Assembly: GCA_029339195.1 (NCBI GenBank)
Contig: JAPTJF010000743.1
Span: 1 to 16,744 of the forward strand
Length of the DNA stretch: 16,744 nt
Source of the DNA: Micractinium sp. NFX-FRZ
Taxonomy: Eukaryota; Chlorophyta; Trebouxiophyceae; Chlorellales; Chlorellaceae
Direction of reading: 5' to 3'
The notes under the pieces are model-generated. The model was not told where the DNA came from, made no database searches, and saw only the letters and a list, made by a program, of their open reading frames with translations. Of this stretch, positions 9,560-16,744 are shown piece by piece. The translations under genes were made by a program, and so were the position numbers. The first letter of the stretch is position 1. Each line of letters opens with the position of its first letter.

Positions 9560-12500
9560 TCAGGCCTTCAGGTTCACAATCTCCACCGGCTCGAAGTCTG
9601 CCGGCATGGGCGGGGCAAAGCCCAGCACCCGGCCGTAGAAGAAGAGCTCGCCGTCCAAAGCGCGCCTGCCGGCCAGACGGTGGGGCGGGACAGCAGTCAC
9701 AGTAGTACACCCCCGTCAGCAGGGCTCCACAGATAGGTAGACACGGTGGGTGTGTAATAGCATCTATTGCTTCAGGCGAGGCTGTCATGGCACACTGTCC
9801 ACAGCCACCCCGCCAGCCAGCCATCAAGCCAGCCAGCCCTGGCGCCCAAATTACCCACCCACCCACCCACCCGCCCGCCCCCACCTGATGTTGGGGGCCT
9901 GGCGGAAGCCGTGCTGCTCCCCCTCGAACAGCACCAGGGCGGTGGGGATGCCCCGCCCCTGCAGGGCCGCAAACATCTCCTCCGCCTGGTTGGGGGGCAC
10001 CACCTTGTCCTCCAGCCCCTGCAGGGGTTGATGTGGGGCAAGGAAAAGGGGACAGCCCAAAGGCGTGGGGGTGAGAAAGCCATGGGTTTTGGGGGAGGGG
10101 GCATGCAATCATGGCGGGGCAGCAAGCAGGGCAGCAAAACACAAGTGCTGCCTGGTTGGGGGCACCACTGCTTTTGCCAAGCCCTGCACGTGACGACAGG
10201 GAGGAGGGGCTCCACGAGCAGCAGGTTGGAAAGTGAGCGGCAGGCGGGACCGGTACATTGGAGGTGGGGCGCGGCAGGGCGCTGGTAAAGAAGAAGCGGT
10301 GGCAGGGGGCGCAGGCCAGCCATCCACAACCACAGTTTACCGCCCCTCAGCCCACCACCCCCACCCCCCGCGCCTGGAAGAAGGCCACTGGGCGGGTGAA
10401 GCCGTCCAGCGCATGCAGCGGGCTGCGCTGCTCATACAAGTCCTTGGCCTGCAGGGGGCGGGGCACAGAAGGCAGGGGAGGGGTCACACAACCGCGCATG
10501 GTGGGTGGTCTGGGGCTGAGCGGCGAGATTGTCAGAGCGCACAGGGAGGGTGAGGTGTGTTGAGGGGGGCAGTGCCAGGCGTATGCTGCAGAGGCACAGG
10601 GACGGGATGCGACCTAATCAGCAGGACTTGGGAGTGAGGGGAGGCAGCACAAAGACGACGCCGATCTAATCCGCACTTGCGGCCAGTGCGCCCGCGCCGC
10701 GCCTTCCGGGAACTGCTTCCCCAAGTGACCTCCTCTACTGGGCTACAGCACAGCAAAGTATGCACCTCATGCACAAACACACACGCACACCTGCGGGTAG
10801 GGCCCCACCAGTCCGTCCAGGTACCGGCTCTCAAACTTGTGTGTGTCCCTGGCCAGCAGCTCTAGGTCGGCCACGCCGTAGTGGGAGGCGCCCGCGGAGA
10901 ACACATCCCTGCAGAGCGCGTTGAAACAAGAGAGGAAAAAACAGCGAAAATGTTGGCATGCGGCTCAAGGTCGGCCACGCCGTAGTGGGAGGCGCGCGCG
11001 GAGAACACATCCCTGCAGGGTGCGATGCATCAAGAGGGGGGAACAAATTCTATAGTTTTGGGGAACGCAGCTCCCGACAGTAGTGCGAGGCGCCCGCGGA
11101 AAACACATCCCTGCGGCGCGTGTGGCGCGGGGAAGCAACAAGTCACTCGACATGCACTGCAGCTGGCAGCTCTCAGCCGTGAGCTAACCAAGCTTGCCAC
11201 ATCGGGCAGGCTGTTCTGTTGCACAAGACCCTCGTTCATGTTTGGACAGGTTTCTGGCAGCAGCCGTCTACCTCCACAACCCTACTGGTCAACTATGCTC
11301 TGTTCTCCCACTCCAGCGCCACCATCATGGCATGATGCCTGCCCACCCTCTACTGTACCCACCTCGTCCCCCAAAACAAATCAAGACACGACTGATCCCC
11401 ACCTGAAGGCCAGGCAGGCCAGCGTGGTGTAGCCCCCTGCGCTGCCGCCGTCGATGCACAGCTTGCTGGCATCTGCCAGCCCCTCCTTCACCAGATGCCT
11501 GCAAGTTCGGGTCAGGCGGGTGAGGTAGAGAAGGGAAGAGGGTTCAACCCACTGGTTGAATATGTGACCTGGGGCCTCCACTGGGCCAGTGCCTGAAGCG
11601 TTACGAGCGCCCACCTCCCAGGGGCGGACAGGGGCCTGGGACTGGCCGCCAGTAGCCAGTAGTGCCCGCTGCTCTTCCTCCGGCTCGGCGGGGGGGCCGT
11701 GACAATCCGGGCGTGAGTCTGAACACCCGCTGCCTGGCCCTTCACCTGGCCCGCATTCAACCGGCCCCTCACCTGGCGGCGTTGCAGCAGTCGTCGACAT
11801 CCACCACGCCCCAGGAGCCGCACAGGCGCTGCCGGTAGGCGCGCCCGTAGCCCGTGCTCCCGCCGTAGTTGACGTCCGCCACGGCAACGCCTGCAGGCGA
11901 AGTGGAGGTGGGACGGGAGGGCGGCAGTGCACATCGCATATAGTGTGTGGGCAGAGGGTAGGCGTGGAAGTGGGGTGGGTGTGCAGGTGGGCGGGCGCCA
12001 TGATGGCGGGCAGAGGCAGGGCAGGGCACAGGCTGACTCCTCGCAAATGGGCATGCCAGCAGGTAAGCAGATCGACAGAGCAAGAGCAGTGAGCAGAGGC
12101 TCAGGCAGCCGCAGGCAGGACGTGTGCCACCCGGGTGCCAGTGGCAGCCTGCAGTGCCGACGGCAGCCCTGCCCTTCAAGCGCACCCCTGCTCGTCCAGT
12201 ACTGCACCCCCAGGCTGAAGGTGGTGCCCGCCTGGGAGGTGGGGCCGCCGTGGATCTTGACCAGCAGCGGGGGCAGCGCGCCGGCGGGGGCGGCATAGTC
12301 CTGGCGGGGATGGTGTGAGGGTGGGGAGCGGGGTGGGCGACGAGGTGAAGGGGAGGTGGTCATGGGGAGGGGTGCAAGGACGGGACGGTGGCATGGGCAG
12401 CATGGTAGGCATGGTAGCAACACGAGTGGCAGGGGGAGCGGTCGGTAGGCTTGGATGCCATGTAGGCTCCATGAAGCAGAGCTGCGCCCCAGCCGGGGCC

Positions 12501-15500
12501 CGGGCAGGCAGGCACCCACCCCACCCCACCCCACGCCACCTGGCACCTTGTTCTGTGGTGGGTAATAGTTCATGAAGGCCGTCAGCCCTCCCTCGGTGGC
12601 AAACTCCACGGCACGTGGCTCAGACAGGTAGCCGGGGTCGACCTGGGGGGAGGGGGGAGTGAGTAATTACTTACTCATAAGTGAGGATGAAGGCGGGAAG
12701 TGAGGGTGGAACTTGAGGGGGCGGCGTGGGGAGAGGCAGAGCCACGGCAGGGAGGCAGGGCAGGGGAGAGTGGGATCACAAAACAGCAGCCTGACCCTTG
12801 CCGGGACCCGCCTGGGGGGGCAGCGTGGGTTGCGGCGGGTGGGGAGGTCGGCGGGCGGGGCTACAGCCAGCCTGCCCAACCGCTGTGCCTCCCCGCCTTC
12901 TGCGTGCAAACTTGCCTCCCACGGGTGCAACCCACAGAGGCCCACCTGCACACAGTGTGCCCGATCCCCTCCCACCCACCTGGGTTCCCCCGAGTTCTAG
13001 ACCACATGGGCGCTTGGGGGCTGGGGCTTCATTCACAAATTGGGATGCTGCCCACACACTGCCAGCCCACCCACACGCCGCCTTCTGCCCGCAATCTTGC
13101 ACCCCCCAGGTGCACCAGAGGCCCTCCTCACCTGGGTGGCCGCCGAGTTCTGGACCACCTGCCAGTCCCCAGGCTTGCTTCCCGCCAGCGCCTGCAGGCT
13201 GGGCGCCTCCAGCAGCACCACCGCCGCCGGCTGCAGCGCGCTGCCCGCAGAGGCGGCCACACGCACCGTGCCATCGTTAGCCTGCTAAGGAGGGCAGGTG
13301 AGGCGGGTGAGGCGAGGCGAGGTGGATGGGAGGGTGGGGAAGGGTGCGGGGCTGCGCTGACATTGCAGCAACCGGCCAAACAGTGATTGCCACGAGCAAT
13401 GTGGGTAGTGACCACACACGCATGCTGCCGACTCATTTCGACGCAGCCTCCCATCCACTCAATTAGAAGCGGCTCGTGGCACTGGCAAGGGCATCGATTT
13501 GCAGCCCACCTCGTGCACCGCTAGGGTGGGCCCTCCAAAGGATGAGAAGGGGGTGGAGAGCTCGGAGAGCGAGCCGTTGGACGGGTCGATCAGCGCCAGG
13601 GTGGAGCCTGCGGGGGGGGGGAGGCACAGAGGTACAGAGGTGCAGAGGGACAGAGGTGCGGTGATGGGGGAGGCTCAGAGCCGAGGTGCAAATGGGAGCG
13701 GTACAAGGATACAGTGGTAGGAGGTAAAATGGGTGGAGGGGTCTATGAGCGACAAGGTGGAGCCTGGGGGGGCAGGTACAGAGGTCAGTGGTACAGAGAG
13801 CCAGTGGCACAGCGGTACAGCAGTACAGAGAGACAGTGGTGCAGGAGGCTCAAGCTGTGGCGCAACCATGGGAGCGGGAATCGAGAGTGGGCAGAGAGGG
13901 CGCGCGGTTCCCAGAAAAAAATGTGTCACCAACACCAAGAACCCAACTGCTGCCTGCGCGTGGGGCTGCCCCCGCCTACAATGTACCCCACGCAATGCAC
14001 TATCACCTCATATGTTCCCCCCTCGCACTGCCCCAAACCCAGTCAAATTCATCTTGAACTGCCCGGCCCACCCACCCGCCCTCACACCCGCCCCACCTGC
14101 TTTCTTCGGGTCACTAAACACGGCCAGCACCTGCCCGCTGGACAGCACGTGGTAGGGCCTGCTCAGACAAACGTGTGAGGGCAGGATCCGAGCATGCCAT
14201 GAATGAGTGGATTGAATAATTGTAGACTTGCGGACGCAGATGGCCCAGCTGCGTTTTGGTGGCCTTGGCAAGCAGGCGGCAGAGGGTGCAAGCGGGCGGG
14301 GGGACGAGCCTGCCTGCACGCAACACAGCTGCACCTCTTCTACTCACTTCTGGCCAAACCTCCACATGGGAGAGGCAAACTCCGCGGTCATGGGCAGCAC
14401 AGCATGGACCTGCGCCAGGCAGGCAGGCGGGCGTGTAGGGAGGGGGGGCACACTTCAGTACATGCAGGCACGCCCGCGAGGCACTGTGTTGCAGCCGCAG
14501 GGTGCCCAGCCGTGGACATGCAAGGCAGGGCATGATTAGCACGCTGCAGCAGGTTGTGCATCAGGCACGGCAGCTCCATGCCCTCGGCAAGCGACGTCCG
14601 TCCCAGCTGTCCCTCCCTCCACTACACCCACCTTGCCGTCGGGTCGGAACGCCTTGAGGTTCCACCACCCATCGGGCGCATCTACAGGGCACCGATCAAC
14701 AGCACACAGGGGAGCGGCAAATGGGCAACGGCAGGACGGCAGATGGGCTGGCGGGCAGGCGGGCAGGCGGTTGGCCAGGAAAGCAGCTGGAGAGGCAGGC
14801 GGGCAGGCAGGCAGGCAGGCATCGGCTGCACCATCCAGGCTTTGGTTGAGCCTGCAACAGCAGCTCGGTTGAGGCGGGCGTGCCTGACACAAAGTAGAGG
14901 GAGCCGTCGGGGCCCCACTGCGGCAGCACAACAGACTCCCCAGCCTCGCCCGCCACCTGAAGGAAGGAGGGGAGGGCGGGAGATAAGAGGTAAGAGGGGA
15001 AGGAGGGTGGCGTTGTGGCATGGCAGGACGGGTGACGGCATGTGCTGTCAGGCAGGACAGGGAGGGCAGCCGCTGACTGGGCAACACGTGTGCACAGCAC
15101 ACAAGAGAACGGGGCACTCTTCGACCCGCCAGGCATAACCTTCCAGCCCATCAAGAACAGAAGGGCCCCTCGTGGCACCTTGTGCTGGTGGCTCAGGGTG
15201 CCATCTGCCGCCACATCAGCCACCCACAGCTGGGTGTCGTCCCAAGGCATGTTGGGGTGCTGCCACGTCACATAGGCCAGCCTGGCGGGAGAGGAAAGCA
15301 CAAGCACAGGCACCGAAGTGCAGGAAGCGTTGGAGCTTGCATGTGTAAAGATCCCAGCAGGCAGCACAGCCAGAGGGGGTGCAAGACCCTCCAGCGAGCA
15401 GCATACATGGAACATATAAAACAGGCGGCGGACAGCCAGCCAGAAGCCAAGCAGTCTCCCACTGGATGTGCAGCTCAAGCCGGCCAGCCTGAGAGCGGTA

Positions 15501-16744
15501 CCTGCCGCCCGGCAGCGCACTCACTTTGCCCCGTCTGGGCTGAGGCGGGGGCAGGCGTAGAAGTCGCTGCCGGATGCCAGGGTGGCCACAGCGCCGGTGG
15601 ACAGGTCTGTGGGCAGGGGCCGGTGGGGAGTGTGGGGCCAATAAGTGGGGCAGGGCAAGGCAGGGCAGGGGCAGAGCAGGCGGCCAGGGTGTGACAACCA
15701 CGAGAGATGATGTGCCAGCTATGAGGAGCAAGCTGTGCATGTCCAAATTCCTGCATCGTGGCAACGATGGCAACGCCACGTGCAGCGACAGCAGCGGCAG
15801 CCGCCACGCACCCACGGCGCCGACGGTGGTCACTGCCTCGCCCTCGCCCGAATGGTCCTCCACCACACAAATGAGCCTGCACGGAAGAGGCGGGGGGTGG
15901 GGTGGGGTTGGGGGTGGGGGGAGGGGGGCGGGAGGCACAGCGGGCAAAGTGCTTGGTTGCCACTGAACCACCGAGCAGGTACTGCCTCAACCCCGTTCTG
16001 CCCGCCGCTGCCCCGCCTGCCTGCGCTGCAACCTCCACTGCAATCGGCGGTGAGCACACAGCCCGCACCTGTTGCGTGCCGCATCGAGGTCGCCATCAGC
16101 AAACCGCAGCTGGCTGTCAGCAGCGGTCAGCGGGCGGGGCTCCGAGGGTGGGGCGCCCTCAGGCGTGTCTTGCACATACAGCCGCTGGTCCCTGCTCTCC
16201 TAGGTGGCAGGGAGGAGGAATGGGGCAGGTACTGCCTTGAAACGCAGCACAGGCCAGCGTGGCACAGCACAGCCGCGAGGGAAGAGGGAGGGGTGGGCCA
16301 GCGTGGCACACCAAGCAATCCTGGCAGGGACGCTTGGTTCTGCACCGCTGCAAAGGCAGCCTCGGCACAGCGCGGCATAGCGCAGCACAGCATGCCACTT
16401 GCCACTCACCCAAAGTTTGAGAAGTAGACTGCTCCTGAGCCCAGCACATAGTCGCCGCCGCCATACTCCTGCAGGCAGGCAGCACAAGGGCGGGACAGAT
16501 GACAAGCTAGCGGGCGGCAAACTGCACGGGACAGACAAACGTTGGGCCAGCACATTTAGAGCCCGGCAGGGGTTGGCAGCTGGGGCTGTGGGAGCACAGC
16601 GGCCCAGAGAAGGGTGCACGTCACGACATACTTGCAGCTATCAGCTCTCCTGCAGCTGGGGGGGGGGGGGGGGGGGATATGTGCACCAGTGGCTATTATG
16701 AGCAGCCGCGAGTACAAGTAACGGTCCTCCCCACCAATGGCAAA
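9560..16744 (-). CDS. S9 family serine peptidase (prolyl oligopeptidase / acylaminoacyl-peptidase-like), 5' end missing
   Basis: Nineteen exons (16410-16468, 16069-16191, 15812-15876, 15525-15606, 15179-15281, 14884-14956, 14632-14681, 14348-14409, 14097-14158, 13510-13607, 13132-13281, 12547-12642, 12186-12300, 11773-11890, 11403-11498, 10791-10908, 10365-10448, 9885-10018, 9560-9665) join in frame to 597 aa plus TGA. The first half is a beta-propeller: [75 protein letters not shown]. The second half is the alpha/beta-hydrolase: [24 protein letters not shown], nucleophile GGSAGGY (Ser438 of this fragment), [10 protein letters not shown] (Asp522) and EGEQHGFR (His554). All three catalytic residues are present. 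By family knowledge it cleaves short peptides, acting as a dipeptidyl or acylaminoacyl aminopeptidase; the exact substrate is unknown. The N-terminal propeller start and any targeting peptide lie past the right edge. Two donors may be GC instead of GT. Confidence 0.93.
9853..9884. repeat. CCCA microsatellite next to a splice donor
   Basis: Five tandem ACCC units followed by CCGCCCGCCCCC lie directly beside the donor of exon 9885-10018. On the minus strand the intron therefore begins GTGGGGGCGGGCGGGTGGG. The tract is G-rich on the transcript strand. Confidence 0.85.
10151..10189 (-). repeat. exon echo: decayed head of exon 9885-10018
   Basis: The copy matches 9985-10024 about 165 bp away, inside the 346-bp intron 10019-10364. 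On the minus strand it reads gtgcag|GGC..., translating [13 protein letters not shown]; the real exon has [14 protein letters not shown]. The acceptor AG is kept, but the catalytic Asp position is changed to Lys. Confidence 0.75.
10449..10790 (-). other. intron, nothing further seen
   Basis: This 342-bp intron of the peptidase gene has a GT donor (CAG|GTGTGCGT) and a CCCTGCAG acceptor. I found no exon echo here, unlike the introns on either side. Confidence 0.65.
10964..11018 (-). repeat. exon echo: near-perfect copy of the acceptor and head of exon 10791-10908
   Basis: Fifty-three of 55 bases match 10860-10914 at a 104-bp offset. On the minus strand the copy keeps ctgcag|G and then encodes [16 protein letters not shown] (real: [16 protein letters not shown]), after which similarity stops. 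It lies in the 494-bp intron 10909-11402 and has no matching donor. Confidence 0.92.
11081..11116 (-). repeat. exon echo: second, older copy of the head of exon 10791-10908
   Basis: This copy matches 10879-10914 at a 202-bp offset with a few changes, and still has an AG acceptor (cgcag|GGATGTG). It encodes [10 protein letters not shown], then diverges and soon reaches a TAG. Together with the copy at 10964-11018 and the real exon it makes three acceptors spaced about 100 bp apart. Confidence 0.85.
12899..13015 (-). repeat. exon echo: decayed tail and donor of exon 13132-13281
   Basis: The clearest part, 12976-13010, matches 13126-13160 at a 152-bp offset. On the minus strand it reads GTGGTC TAG AACTCG where the exon has GTG GTC CAG AAC TCG, then a one-base deletion, then CCCAG|GTGGGT. 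The donor is still GT, but a stop and a frameshift make the copy non-coding. Similarity extends into the intron side (12899-12960 against 13085-13125). It lies in the 489-bp intron 12643-13131. Confidence 0.75.
13616..13852. repeat. degenerate ACAGAGGT-type repeat tract in intron
   Basis: Short units of the form (C/G)ACAGAGGT(A/G) recur at 13624-13665 and 13770-13850, on either side of the GSTL exon echo. They belong to the 489-bp intron 13608-14096. The remainder of that intron shows nothing I can name. Confidence 0.6.
13732..13783 (-). repeat. exon echo: decayed head of exon 13510-13607
   Basis: The copy lies 156 bp from the original in the 489-bp intron 13608-14096. On the minus strand it keeps cccag|GC and encodes [12 protein letters not shown], against [13 protein letters not shown] in the exon. 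The similarity continues on the intron side into CAGAGGTACAGAGG-type sequence. Confidence 0.82.
14682..14883 (-). other. probable GC-AG intron
   Basis: The peptidase frame needs a one-base overhang (TTT GTG TCA G) joined to AT GCG CCC GAT GGG TGG TGG. That gives [16 protein letters not shown], as expected for a propeller blade of this family. The junction is CAG|GCACGC. The nearby GT (TTT|GTGTCAG) would put the next exon out of frame. The intron also carries GGCA-type short repeats near 14750-14822. Confidence 0.7.
16252..16309. repeat. 14-bp direct repeat pair in intron
   Basis: GGCCAGCGTGGCAC occurs at 16252-16265 and 16296-16309 in the intron 16192-16409. Confidence 0.75.
16658..16676. 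repeat. 19-bp homopolymer G run
   Basis: Nineteen consecutive G on the plus strand (C on the transcript strand), inside the peptidase intron that runs from 16469 past the window edge. On the minus strand a CAG follows the run directly, but no exon of the peptidase is visible there. The length may be a sequencing approximation. Confidence 0.9.

Noticed and set aside
11728..11790. Possible short echo of the donor of exon 11773-11890 (CACCTGGC repeated about 35 bp away)
   Set aside because: Only about a dozen bases match in a row, and that motif is common around donors here; too short to count.
13460..13530. Possible echo of CTCGTGCACC near 13470
   Set aside because: Similarity is limited to a few bases with several gaps; not convincing.
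15975..16241. GCAGGTACTGCCT shared by two peptidase introns (15975 and 16225)
   Set aside because: Thirteen matching bases in GC-rich intron sequence; could be chance and matches no exon.

Overview
The window looks like nuclear DNA of a green alga, most likely a Chlorella-like trebouxiophyte (inference). It is very GC-rich, with almost every third codon position G or C in the exons. Short exons (50-930 bp) alternate with 90-490 bp GT-AG introns, a few of them GC-AG. One intron carries a scrap of mitochondrial nad4. All genes lie on the minus strand. I see no bacterial operon logic, rRNA, tRNA, CRISPR array or intact transposon.

Right part (9560-16744): nineteen exons of a prolyl-oligopeptidase-family (S9) serine peptidase. 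The upstream exons lie beyond the right edge. The exons join in frame into 597 residues, running from the [12 protein letters not shown] propeller motif through the Ser (GGSAGGY), Asp (GLEDKVVPP) and His (EGEQHGFR) of the catalytic triad to a stop.

Left and centre (259-9226): twenty exons that join in frame into a 1382-residue protein I cannot name. It has a C2-like N-terminus, a Gln/Glu-rich tract, a second C2-like block, an Ala/Gly tract, and a well-conserved-looking C-terminal half of unknown fold. The two genes are head to tail, with 333 bp between them. At the left edge (1-101) a third minus-strand gene begins or continues, encoding a Cys-rich hydrophobic segment.

The most unusual property is in the introns. 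At least six contain decayed partial copies of the neighbouring exon's splice boundary ('exon echoes'), 99-202 bp from the original, several with the splice dinucleotide intact. One acceptor and exon head occurs three times in tandem. Other intron features are a 129-bp antisense nad4 insert ending 11 bp from an acceptor, a 38-bp minisatellite ending exactly on a donor, and GC-AG introns. No biochemical link between the two genes is evident. Exon joins were read by hand and have not been tested against transcripts.
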